Source of the DNA: an uncultured bacterium
GTDB taxonomy: Bacteria > Bacteroidota > Bacteroidia > Bacteroidales > JACABE01
Length of the DNA stretch: 10,701 bases
NCBI GenBank assembly: GCA_903911455.1
Contig: CAIWDQ010000281.1
Coordinates: 1-10,701 of the forward strand
Reading direction: 5' to 3'
A model generated the notes under the pieces. It had not been told where the DNA came from. It worked only from the letters and a program-made list of their open reading frames with translations, and ran no database searches. The position numbers were made by a program, and so were the translations under genes. Of the stretch, positions 1-6,163 are shown piece after piece (the first letter of the stretch is position 1; each line of letters starts with the position of its first letter).

Positions 1-1
1 A

Positions 2-19
2 TACTTAAAGTACTTAAAG
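2..19. repeat. Short direct repeat TACTTAAAG x2
   Basis: Two perfect head-to-tail copies of TACTTAAAG occupy 2-10 and 11-19. A weaker third copy (TGTCTAAAG) follows at 20-28. The junction creates the 8-bp palindrome AAGTACTT. It lies about 50 bp upstream of the first promoter, so it could be a regulator site, but the low-complexity AT-rich context makes chance occurrence plausible. Confidence 0.4.
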
Positions 20-72
20 TGTCTAAAGTTGAAAAAATATAATGTTAATTTCATTATTATTAATAAAAATAG

Positions 73-80
73 TATCTTTG
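73..80 (+). promoter_or_regulatory. Candidate -7 box TATCTTTG for the hydrolase gene
   Basis: TATCTTTG matches the Bacteroidota -7 consensus TAnnTTTG exactly and sits 25 nt before the ATG at 106. No clear TTTG -33 box lies at the expected 19-bp distance; that stretch is only AT-rich. Transcription from here would include the ATG at 106, which favours that start over the internal ATG at 244. Confidence 0.5.
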
Positions 81-105
81 ATTCTTAATTTTAAATGAAA
101 CTCAA

Positions 106-828
106 ATGAAAACAAAAGCCTCATTACGTTTAACAGTCATAGCGCTGATATTATTAGTGCCATGTATCTTCTTCGCAAGCAAACTTAACACTGCAAATGG
201 TGTTAATAATAAAAATAATTTAAGACTTAAATCTACTAATCATATGAATAAAGAACTTAATATTGACCCTGCAACTACTGCACTTGTACTTATTGATTTA
301 CAAAAGGGAATTGTAGCTATGCCGACTGCTCCTTATACTTCTACAGAAGTTATTTCTAATTCTAATTTACTTTTGGATGCTTTTCATCAGCATAAAGCTC
401 CAGCTGTTATAGTTAGAGTTGCTTTTAATAGTGATCGCTCTGATGCATTGCGTCCTCAAGTTGATGAACCTCTTACTTCTTCAGCTAATCCTCTTCCTGA
501 AGATTGGTCAACTATAGTAGCTGAACTTAAAAGTGATAAAAATGATATCTTTATTACTAAACATCAATGGGGCGCTTTTTATGGTACCGAACTTGATCTT
601 CAGTTGCGTAGAAGGGGTATTAAAACAATAGTTATTGGTGGTATCGCTACTAATTACGGTGTTGAATCTACTGCAAGAGATGGTTACGAAAGAGGTTATC
701 AAATGATATTTGCAGTTAATGCAATGGCTTCTCGTACAGCTACTGATCATGAGTTTGCAGTTACAAGAATATTCCCGCGTATAGGTTTGGTACGTACAAC
801 TGATGAGATTCTGAAAGCTCTTAAATAA
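106..828 (+). CDS. Isochorismatase-family (YecD-like) hydrolase with N-terminal hydrophobic segment
   Basis: This 240-residue protein carries an isochorismatase-like (cysteine hydrolase superfamily) domain from about residue 50 to the end. Visible landmarks are the nucleophile-side Asp64 in LVLIDLQKG, Lys152 in FITKHQWGAFYGTEL, and ATNYGVESTARDGYERGY. In that last motif Gly185 occupies the position of the usual catalytic Cys. From memory, E. coli YecD has the same WGAFYGT, LQLRRRGI and GVESTAR pattern, also with Gly, so this looks like a subfamily trait rather than damage. EntB-type isochorismatases also have Gly there. The substrate is unknown. Residues 10-25 form a hydrophobic stretch after KTKASLR, resembling a signal peptide or membrane anchor, which YecD lacks. 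Met47 (position 244) aligns with the YecD start and is the alternative start, giving 194 residues. I prefer 106 because a promoter lies just upstream. The gene appears monocistronic. Confidence 0.88.
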   Translation: MKTKASLRLTVIALILLVPCIFFASKLNTANGVNNKNNLRLKSTNHMNKELNIDPATTALVLIDLQKGIVAMPTAPYTSTEVISNSNLLLDAFHQHKAPAVIVRVAFNSDRSDALRPQVDEPLTSSANPLPEDWSTIVAELKSDKNDIFITKHQWGAFYGTELDLQLRRRGIKTIVIGGIATNYGVESTARDGYERGYQMIFAVNAMASRTATDHEFAVTRIFPRIGLVRTTDEILKALK

Positions 829-838
829 GAGTTTTTTT
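814..838 (+). terminator. Intrinsic terminator overlapping the hydrolase stop codon
   Basis: AAAGCTCTT (814-822) pairs with AAGAGTTTT (827-835), giving a 9-bp stem with one G-U pair. The loop is AAAT, and the run of T continues to 838. The TAA stop (826-828) lies across the loop and the 3' arm, so terminator and coding end share bases. This separates the hydrolase from the downstream transporter gene. Confidence 0.7.
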
Positions 839-842
839 CGTC

Positions 843-880
843 ATAAAGATTGCAATGTTTAGCTTGTAATCAATCTTTAT
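843..880. other. 10-bp perfect inverted repeat upstream of the transporter gene
   Basis: ATAAAGATTG (843-852) and CAATCTTTAT (871-880) are perfect inverted copies separated by 18 bp. No T-run typical of a terminator follows directly on the plus strand. The right arm ends just before the candidate -7 box at 884, and the loop covers the -33 position, so an operator for a dimeric regulator is possible. A weak terminator is the alternative. Confidence 0.4.
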
Positions 881-883
881 TAC

Positions 884-891
884 TATTTTTG
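884..891 (+). promoter_or_regulatory. Candidate -7 box TATTTTTG for the Na/Pi transporter gene
   Basis: TATTTTTG fits TAnnTTTG. The nearest upstream TTG (864-866) is 17 bp away rather than the preferred 19 or so. The box ends only 4 nt before the ATG at 896, so transcription would start at or next to the start codon. Either the mRNA is leaderless or the box is fortuitous. Confidence 0.35.
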
Positions 892-895
892 TAAA

Positions 896-2572
896 ATGTT
901 TGAAGTGTTTTACAAAATATTCACTATACTGGGCTCCATAGGTTTGTTCCTTTACGGGATGAAACTTATGAGTGAGGCATTGCAGAAAGTTGCAGGCGAA
1001 GGCTTACGTAAGATTCTCGCCTCCATGACATCAAGTAGTATAAAAGGAGTTCTTTCAGGCTTACTTATCACAGCTATTATTCAGGCTTCATCAGCTACTA
1101 CGGTGATGCTTGTCAGTTTTGTGAACGCCGGTTTAATTACTCTCACCGAATCACTTGGTGTGATGATGGGTGCCACCATCGGGACCACCATTAAGATATG
1201 GTTTCTTACGCTTTTGGGAGTAAAATTCAATCTTACCACACTTATGTTGCCGCTTATCGCCTTAAGTTTGCCGTTGATGTTCTCTAAACACAAAAACCGC
1301 AAGTCGTGGGGTGAGTTCATCATAGGTTTTGCCATCCTTTTTCTTGGTATAGGCTTCCTCATCAATGCTTTCCCAGACATACAAAGCGATCCCGGCATCT
1401 ATAATTTCATTGCAAAGTTTTCAACTTATCAATATCAGCCTGTACTGATGTTTATTCTTTTCGGAGCAGTGCTTACAGCCGTCATACAATCGTCAAGTGC
1501 CACCATCACGCTCACTATTATACTGTCGCAGAAGGGTGTTATCCCTTACGATTTGGCTGCTGCCTTAATCCTTGGTGAAAATATCGGGACTACTATCACT
1601 GCTAATCTTGCGGCTATAGTTGCCAACAGGCCTGCCAAGCGTGCTGCCTTTGCACATACACTTTTTAAATTCGTTGGCGTGCTATGGATGTTGCCCGTTT
1701 TCTACCCTTTTATCAATACAATACATAAAATTGTTATTTATTTTGCAAAAGATTCGGCGCTCAGCGACAGCTATGTTCTACTGCTCTCTCTATGCTTGTT
1801 TCATACTGTTTTTAATATCATTAATACTGTTTTGCACTTAGGTTTTATTAATAAAATAGTGAAGCTATTAAATATAATAATACCTAATAACAAGAAAAGA
1901 GAGAAATCGAAGCTTAAGTACATTGATTCCATCATGTTTCAGTCGCCGGGGATACATATTGAGCCTGTTCAGAAAGAAATTGCCCTTTACGGGAAACGTA
2001 TGGCCAAGATGTTTCTCCTTTTACAACGACTTCTTTTAGAGAAAGAAGAGCTTAAATATGATAAACTTATTGAGAAAGTAGCTAAATATAAATCTATATC
2101 AGATAAAATACATAAAACTGTTGATGCTTACATAACTAAAGTAGCCGAAGACAACCTTAGCCATCATGAATCTAAGCTTATAAGTGAGATGCAGCACATA
2201 AATGACCAAATGCAAAGTATGTGCGAAATTATTGTGCTTGTCGCAGATGAAATTGATGCTAAGAATAAGCAAAAGATATGGTTTACTCAACCGATGAGGA
2301 ATTATCTTGGCGAGATGTTTGAGAAAATTAACGAGTCTTTTATATGTTTAGATGAAATTCTGGAGTCTGATTATAAGAATGTGGATATTGCTAATATGTT
2401 TACCATCAATAATTCGGTTAAAGAACTTAAAGCCGAACTTTTAGAGATACATCACAAAGACCTAAACGATAACGAATACACTTTTAAGGCTGGCAATATC
2501 TATATGAGCATCCTCAACAACTGTGAGAAAATAAGCAATCTTCATTTCAATATTGTTTCTTTAATAAAATAG
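896..2572 (+). CDS. Na+/phosphate cotransporter family protein (NptA/YjbB-like) with PhoU-like C-terminal domain
   Basis: The 558-residue inner-membrane protein has the duplicated Na_Pi_cotrans architecture. Repeat one carries IIQASSATT (residues 61-69) and GATIGTT (92-98). Repeat two carries VIQSSSAT (196-203) and GENIGTT (227-233). Q-S-S-S-A-T signatures line the substrate path in this family; the first copy reads QASSAT here, a mild deviation. Hydrophobic segments fill residues 5-325. From about 350 to the end the chain is a soluble helical domain resembling PhoU (for example residues 358-385 and 420-455), as in bacterial NptA/YjbB-type proteins. The expected role is sodium-coupled phosphate transport, or phosphate efflux as proposed for YjbB; direction cannot be told from sequence. 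The MFEVFYKIFTILGSIGLFLYG start agrees with family N-termini. The gene stands alone: a terminator precedes it and the next gene converges on it. Confidence 0.9.
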   Translation: MFEVFYKIFTILGSIGLFLYGMKLMSEALQKVAGEGLRKILASMTSSSIKGVLSGLLITAIIQASSATTVMLVSFVNAGLITLTESLGVMMGATIGTTIKIWFLTLLGVKFNLTTLMLPLIALSLPLMFSKHKNRKSWGEFIIGFAILFLGIGFLINAFPDIQSDPGIYNFIAKFSTYQYQPVLMFILFGAVLTAVIQSSSATITLTIILSQKGVIPYDLAAALILGENIGTTITANLAAIVANRPAKRAAFAHTLFKFVGVLWMLPVFYPFINTIHKIVIYFAKDSALSDSYVLLLSLCLFHTVFNIINTVLHLGFINKIVKLLNIIIPNNKKREKSKLKYIDSIMFQSPGIHIEPVQKEIALYGKRMAKMFLLLQRLLLEKEELKYDKLIEKVAKYKSISDKIHKTVDAYITKVAEDNLSHHESKLISEMQHINDQMQSMCEIIVLVADEIDAKNKQKIWFTQPMRNYLGEMFEKINESFICLDEILESDYKNVDIANMFTINNSVKELKAELLEIHHKDLNDNEYTFKAGNIYMSILNNCEKISNLHFNIVSLIK

Positions 2573-2604
2573 TAATAAAACCCTATTTATTAGTTGTTTT
2601 ATTA
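2573..2604 (+). terminator. Possible weak terminator hairpin after the transporter gene
   Basis: TAATAAAAC (2573-2581), directly after the TAG stop, is the perfect reverse complement of GTTTTATTA (2596-2604), with a 14-nt loop. The stem is almost entirely A-T and no T-run follows, so it would be a weak terminator or an mRNA 3'-end stabiliser. Confidence 0.35.
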
Positions 2605-2822
2605 GCTTAATATTTCCATTATTGAAGCTTTGAACTCTTTGTATCCCGAACCTAAGCAATATTATCAGTAAAATTAGTAAGTGCGACCTCTTGAAATAGA
2701 AGTCGAGTATATTAAATTTTTGAAGACTTTAGTAATTTCCATTCTAACAAATCATCAATAAATATACAAATACCTGCTTTTTATGGCTAAAATACATTAA
2801 AGCCTCTAAACTACATTTATAC
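2605..2822. other. Non-coding stretch between transporter gene and repeat element
   Basis: I see no open frame with family character here. The only structure noted is a small imperfect hairpin at 2684-2705, with CGAC and GTCG at its ends and TCT/AGA inside. Composition is AT-rich like the rest of the window. It is the 3' flank of a convergent gene pair. Confidence 0.5.
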
Positions 2823-2848
2823 AAAAGCTGTTTCTTACTTTAAAGTTA

Positions 2849-2861
2849 AAAATTGCTCTTC
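2849..2861 (+). repeat. Left terminal inverted arm of the palindromic element
   Basis: AAAATTGCTCTTC is the perfect reverse complement of the right arm at 3115-3127. With the outer AAAGT block and a 2-bp mismatch between them, 18 of 20 positions match. Confidence 0.85.
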
Positions 2862-2872
2862 CGATGTACCTT

Positions 2873-2956
2873 TTTCTAGTAAGTTACTACCTTTTTCTAC
2901 TTCCGAAGGTCGTCGTCGAACATATTTACGTCGTCGTCGACGTTCCGAAGTAGAAC
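2873..2956 (+). repeat. 84-bp unit 1
   Basis: The order is: TTTCTAG lead-in; palindrome TAGTAAGTTACTA (2877-2889); arm TTCTACTTC (2895-2903); hairpin 1 (2908-2921, GGTCG/CGAAC with one mismatch); hairpin 2 (2928-2943, ACGTCG/CGACGT, perfect, loop TCGT); and arm GAAGTAGAA (2947-2955). This copy has TCGT loops where units 2 and 3 have TCGC, and an imperfect first hairpin, so it is the most diverged. Confidence 0.85.
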
Positions 2957-3040
2957 TTTCTAGTAAGTTACTACCTCTTTCTACTTCCGAAGGTCGTCGC
3001 CGACCATAGTTACGTCGTCGCCGACGTTCAGATGTAGAAC
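2957..3040 (+). repeat. 84-bp unit 2
   Basis: The unit starts exactly 84 bp after unit 1. Palindrome TAGTAAGTTACTA lies at 2961-2973 and arm TTCTACTTC at 2979-2987. Hairpin 1 at 2992-3005 is GGTCG-TCGC-CGACC and hairpin 2 at 3012-3027 is ACGTCG-TCGC-CGACGT, both perfect. Arm GATGTAGAA is at 3031-3039. Confidence 0.87.
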
Positions 3041-3118
3041 TTTCTAGTGAGTTACTACCTTTTTCTACATCCGAAGGTCGTCGCCGACCATAATTACGTC
3101 GTCGCCGACGCTCAGAAG
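3041..3118 (+). repeat. 84-bp unit 3, 3' end replaced by the terminal arm
   Basis: The unit starts 84 bp after unit 2. The palindrome is degenerate (TAGTGAGTTACTA, 3045-3057), the arm is TTCTACATC (3063-3071), hairpin 1 is perfect (3076-3089), and hairpin 2 (3096-3111) has one end mismatch. Similarity to the unit consensus fades after about 3118, where the right terminal arm takes over. Confidence 0.83.
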
Positions 3119-3127
3119 AGCAATTTT
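3115..3127 (+). repeat. Right terminal inverted arm of the palindromic element
   Basis: GAAGAGCAATTTT is the perfect reverse complement of 2849-2861. It is followed by two mismatched bases and then ACTTT (3130-3134), matching AAAGT on the left. A T-rich tract follows at 3144-3154. Confidence 0.85.
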
Positions 3128-3147
3128 ATACTTTGGAACTAGCTTTT

Positions 3148-3379
3148 TCTTTTTACGAAAGTAAACTTACTACTTAAGTAGTTGCTTTTAATAACTCTAA
3201 TGGTTGTTTAAATGGATTTTAACTATCATCTAGAACTTAAAATGCTGGCATTTTTATTTGAGTTGTATTTGTTGGTTTTAAATTAATAGTAAATCATACT
3301 TTATAAGCTTGTGAAATACTAATTTAATAAGCAAGCTTTTGATAAATAGAAAAACTACCATTAAAACATCTTCATCAAT
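3148..3379. other. Non-coding stretch between repeat element and terminator
   Basis: No supportable gene. Two small symmetric sites occur: a perfect 14-bp palindrome ACTACTTAAGTAGT at 3169-3182, and inverted AAGCTTG (3305-3311) / CAAGCTT (3332-3338) with a 20-bp spacer. Neither has a known function that I can assign. The region is downstream of genes on both sides. Confidence 0.5.
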
Positions 3380-3414
3380 AAAAAAGCCTTCGTCAATATA
3401 CTTGAAGAAGGCTT
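3380..3414 (-). terminator. Intrinsic terminator of the T9SS-cargo gene
   Basis: Read on the minus strand, AAGCCTTC (from 3414 to 3407) pairs with GAAGGCTT (3391 to 3384) around a 15-nt loop. The stem leads into a run of six T (complement of A at 3380-3385). It starts about 30 bp after the stop codon of the minus-strand gene, the expected position. The plus-strand T-run is poor, so it acts mainly for the minus gene. Confidence 0.8.
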
Positions 3415-3443
3415 CTCTTTTATTAAAATTAAATTAAACTAGT

Positions 3444-5963
3444 CTATTCGATGATGAGTTTTGAAGTATGCGATGCAGCAGTTTTAACATCAGTAGTCTT
3501 AATAAGATAAACTCCTTTTGGATATTGAGAAATATCTATTGAAGTTAATTGCTTATTAGTAGAAATGTTATAAACTAAGCTTCCCAATGCATTATAAATA
3601 CTTATATCAACTTTATTATTAGTATTAGTAACAACATTAAATATCCCTTTAGCAGGATTAGGATAGATGTTAACAGCAGTTTGTTCGGCTTTTATATCAT
3701 TAACTAAAGAAATAAGATCTGCTAAACCACGTGGGTAAATAAAATATCCCGTAAGGAAAGGAGGAGTTATACTAGCAGTATACTGCGATTCGAGCCCTAT
3801 AATATTAAATGCTGAAGTAGGTGCAGCAGTGCCTTGCAAAGCACATTGCGAATAGATAACAATAGTAATAGTATCAGTACCTTTAAGTGCAGTAACTGTA
3901 GCAGTAGGACCGGCAATAGTAGGCCATCCTGTGATATATGTAAGTCCATTTACTTTAATTAGATTAGACTCATAAGTATCACTAAGTGAAGTAACAACTT
4001 GAGGTGTATTTAATGAATTTCCTGAAGATATCTTAACAATTGAATCAGGAAGTATTTGAATAAGTCCACGGGTTTGTTGGATTTTACCGATTACTCTTAT
4101 TTTATCTCCTTCGCTAACAGTATATCCGTAAGTAGCAGAAGCACTATAGATATTGATACCTGCGGTGGCATCTAACATATAAAAAGAAAGCCCAACAGAT
4201 GTATAATTTAAACCATGAACAACTCCTGTTAATCTGCAATAAACATTAATAGAATCAGACACACCCTGAGCACTTACACTCTTAACTTGATTTATTGTAT
4301 AAGTAGGAATGTATTTAGGAGTTGTAAAACTTACTGCATTACCGTAAGAAGTTCCAATGCCATTGGTAGCATAAGCTCTTGCATAATAAAGTGTATTTTG
4401 AGTAAGACCTGTAATATTTGAAGTGAAACTACCAGTAGTCCCAGCTTCAGTAGAGTGAGAACCTGAAACAGTTGGATTTGCAGTAGTACCCCAGCAAATG
4501 CCTCTGGCAGTAACTGTATTTCCTCCATCGCTGGTTACATTGCCGGTAACATCTACTGTAAAAGGAGTTAGATTAGTATATGAAGTTGTTGAAACAACCG
4601 GAGCAACTGCAGCAGTAGGCAAAGTAAATGTAGAATCGGCACCATAAGTTAGTCCAATTGCATTTTTAGCATAAGCTCTGTAATGATATGTAGCACCAGA
4701 TGTTAGAGAAGAAAGATTGCTAACGAAATTTCCAAGAGCAACAGTAACTGAGGTGTGTAAACCATTAGTATCAGGATTAGCACTTGCTCCATAACATATT
4801 CCCATTACAGTAACTGGAGAGTTGCCTTCAGAAACTAAATCACCATTACAAACAGCAGAGTTAGAAGTAAGTCCTGATTTAGATAAAGTGCTGACAACAG
4901 GAGCAGTCTGAACAACATTATTAACCGGAGCAAAATCAACTCCTCTAAAAATAGTACCTGTGGGAGCTGTAGCTAAAGTAGTAGCAGTAGCTGTTGAACC
5001 ATTGTCAATTATCTTTATAAGACGATTAAAAGAAGTTTCGGCAGTAGTTGCGTAAATTATAGGATAAGTACCTCCCCAGCTAACAGTTAAACTTCTGCAT
5101 CCTGCCAAAGAAGAATTTCCGGGACCTAAAGTATAAGCAAGAGCCCATGTGCCTGAAGTCTTTATCCATTTCTGAACACCACCACCGGTAGTTGTAACGC
5201 TATCAATAGCAATATAACAAGTATCTTCAGTTGAATTAATAGAAAAAGCATAAGGAGATAATGAATTTCCGACAGCAATTATATTAGTTGAAGTTTGTCC
5301 GGTAGTAGTTGGAGTACCTGTACCTACTTTATATAGTCCGTAAGTACCTTTGGCAGTGACATAATATAGTTGAGAATTAAAAATAGCTACATAACGGATA
5401 TTTGTTGAAGTTGTTGAAACAATAGCAGTATCAGAAGCAGTACTTCCAAAGTGATAAACACCTGTATTACCTCCAACAGCCCAATAATTATTACTACCAT
5501 CACCAACAGCAGAACGGATATTATTACCCGAAAACTGAGATGCTGTATTAGCACTGGTTGTTATAACTTTATTATAATCAACTTTAATAACAACCCTACT
5601 AACAGCAGCTGAAGTTGTACTTGCCACACCCGAAGTATAAGGAGGAGCGACTTTATATCCTGCAAAAGTAACTATTGATTTGTCAGGACTTCTTGTCAAT
5701 TGTCCTTCGGAAGAAGCTGATCCACTTATACAAACAGGGTTAGATCCAGAAGCAGGAATTGAATCAGTACCAACAAGCGTACCAGTAGGAGTATATTCCT
5801 GAAGGAATAATGCGTTACCAAAGCTGGTAAGTGCATCAGTACCATTACCCACTTTAAGTACAACTAAATTACCATTTGCGAACTGAGCTTTTACTATTAT
5901 AACATTTGATATTATAAAGAAGGCAATAAGAAAGTAAACTTTAACAAAAGATAGACTTTTCAT
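3444..5963 (-). CDS. Secreted multidomain protein with FN3-like repeats, OB-fold-like region and T9SS C-terminal sorting domain
   Basis: The 839-residue precursor begins with a signal peptide (residues 1-26, hydrophobic core YFLIAFFIISN, likely cut after VKA). Residues 27-350 are Thr/Ser/Gly-rich beta-strand sequence, perhaps a beta-propeller-like fold; I do not recognise a catalytic motif. Two FN3-like repeats follow at about 354-449 and 454-549, each with GIC(Y/W)G, T-ANP and YRAYAKN/YARAYATN blocks typical of Bacteroidota surface proteins. Residues 553-752 resemble an OB-fold-like domain (RLTGVV, GDKIRVIGKI). The tail, about 764-839, is a type A T9SS domain: VNIYPNPAKG, ISIYNALGSLVYN, ISQYPKGVYLIK and a basic end SKLIIE. 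The protein should cross the inner membrane by Sec and then be exported by T9SS to the cell surface or medium. Its role is unknown; adhesion or a structural surface function is a guess. It is monocistronic, with its own terminator. Confidence 0.9.
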   Translation of the reverse strand: MKSLSFVKVYFLIAFFIISNVIIVKAQFANGNLVVLKVGNGTDALTSFGNALFLQEYTPTGTLVGTDSIPASGSNPVCISGSASSEGQLTRSPDKSIVTFAGYKVAPPYTSGVASTTSAAVSRVVIKVDYNKVITTSANTASQFSGNNIRSAVGDGSNNYWAVGGNTGVYHFGSTASDTAIVSTTSTNIRYVAIFNSQLYYVTAKGTYGLYKVGTGTPTTTGQTSTNIIAVGNSLSPYAFSINSTEDTCYIAIDSVTTTGGGVQKWIKTSGTWALAYTLGPGNSSLAGCRSLTVSWGGTYPIIYATTAETSFNRLIKIIDNGSTATATTLATAPTGTIFRGVDFAPVNNVVQTAPVVSTLSKSGLTSNSAVCNGDLVSEGNSPVTVMGICYGASANPDTNGLHTSVTVALGNFVSNLSSLTSGATYHYRAYAKNAIGLTYGADSTFTLPTAAVAPVVSTTSYTNLTPFTVDVTGNVTSDGGNTVTARGICWGTTANPTVSGSHSTEAGTTGSFTSNITGLTQNTLYYARAYATNGIGTSYGNAVSFTTPKYIPTYTINQVKSVSAQGVSDSINVYCRLTGVVHGLNYTSVGLSFYMLDATAGINIYSASATYGYTVSEGDKIRVIGKIQQTRGLIQILPDSIVKISSGNSLNTPQVVTSLSDTYESNLIKVNGLTYITGWPTIAGPTATVTALKGTDTITIVIYSQCALQGTAAPTSAFNIIGLESQYTASITPPFLTGYFIYPRGLADLISLVNDIKAEQTAVNIYPNPAKGIFNVVTNTNNKVDISIYNALGSLVYNISTNKQLTSIDISQYPKGVYLIKTTDVKTAASHTSKLIIE

Positions 5964-6018
5964 ATCTAAAAGATTTTAAATTGTTTGAACAAAATATAAC
6001 AGATCATAATTATTACTA

Positions 6019-6026
6019 CAAAAATA
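6019..6026 (-). promoter_or_regulatory. Candidate -7 box TATTTTTG for the T9SS-cargo gene
   Basis: On the minus strand TATTTTTG fits TAnnTTTG and would give a leader of about 45 nt before the ATG at 5963. No convincing -33 TTTG lies 19 bp upstream. A second near-match, TATATTTTG, lies closer to the gene at about 5990-5998, so the true start point is uncertain. Confidence 0.35.
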
Positions 6027-6163
6027 CTAATATTTATGATGTAATTCACATTAATGAGAAATAAGGGCTAATTCTTTTTTTTCGGTGCATCATTACAAAC
6101 AATAGTTAACAGGACATTTGCAGGAATTAGAATGATATTATAGGTTTTATCTTGTCTTTTTCT

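Larger units (their letters stand above)
2823..3147. repeat. Composite palindromic element: three 84-bp tandem units inside inverted terminal arms
   Basis: The core is three tandem units with an exact 84-bp period (2873, 2957, 3041). Flanking arms are inverted: AAAATTGCTCTTC (2849-2861) is the perfect complement of 3115-3127. AAAGT (2842-2846) pairs with ACTTT (3130-3134), and AAAAGCT (2823-2829) pairs with AGCTTTT (3141-3147). Each unit contains two adjacent GC-rich hairpins with TCGT or TCGC loops, standing out sharply from the AT-rich surroundings. The element lies between two convergent genes, a typical place for REP/BIME-like interspersed repeats. I cannot tell whether other copies exist in the genome. 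It has no transposase of its own and no canonical start codon in its long open frames. The inverted arms could fold the whole element into one branched DNA or RNA structure. Confidence 0.85.

Noticed and set aside
1..28. Iterons or an origin in the TACTTAAAG repeats
   Set aside because: There are only two exact short copies, with no replication gene or DnaA-box cluster nearby.
120..180. Lipoprotein signal in the hydrolase N-terminus
   Set aside because: The only Cys follows L-V-P, and Pro at -1 does not fit the lipobox; a plain signal peptide or anchor is more likely.
508..750. Minus-strand frame opposite the hydrolase
   Set aside because: It lies wholly within a well-supported gene, shows no family motifs and has no promoter.
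1081..1398. Minus-strand frame opposite the transporter gene
   Set aside because: It is a shadow of the membrane repeat of the Na/Pi transporter; its composition is an artefact of the opposite coding strand. The same applies to frames at 1620-1841, 2099-2290 and 4331-4528.
2791..3010. Arg-rich protein on the plus strand of the repeat
   Set aside because: The frame has no start codon, and in-frame stops occur at the equivalent place in units 2 and 3; the pattern is explained by palindromic CGN triplets.
2873..3118. CRISPR array
   Set aside because: The 84-bp units are contiguous and similar over their full length; there are no unique spacers, and no cas genes are nearby.
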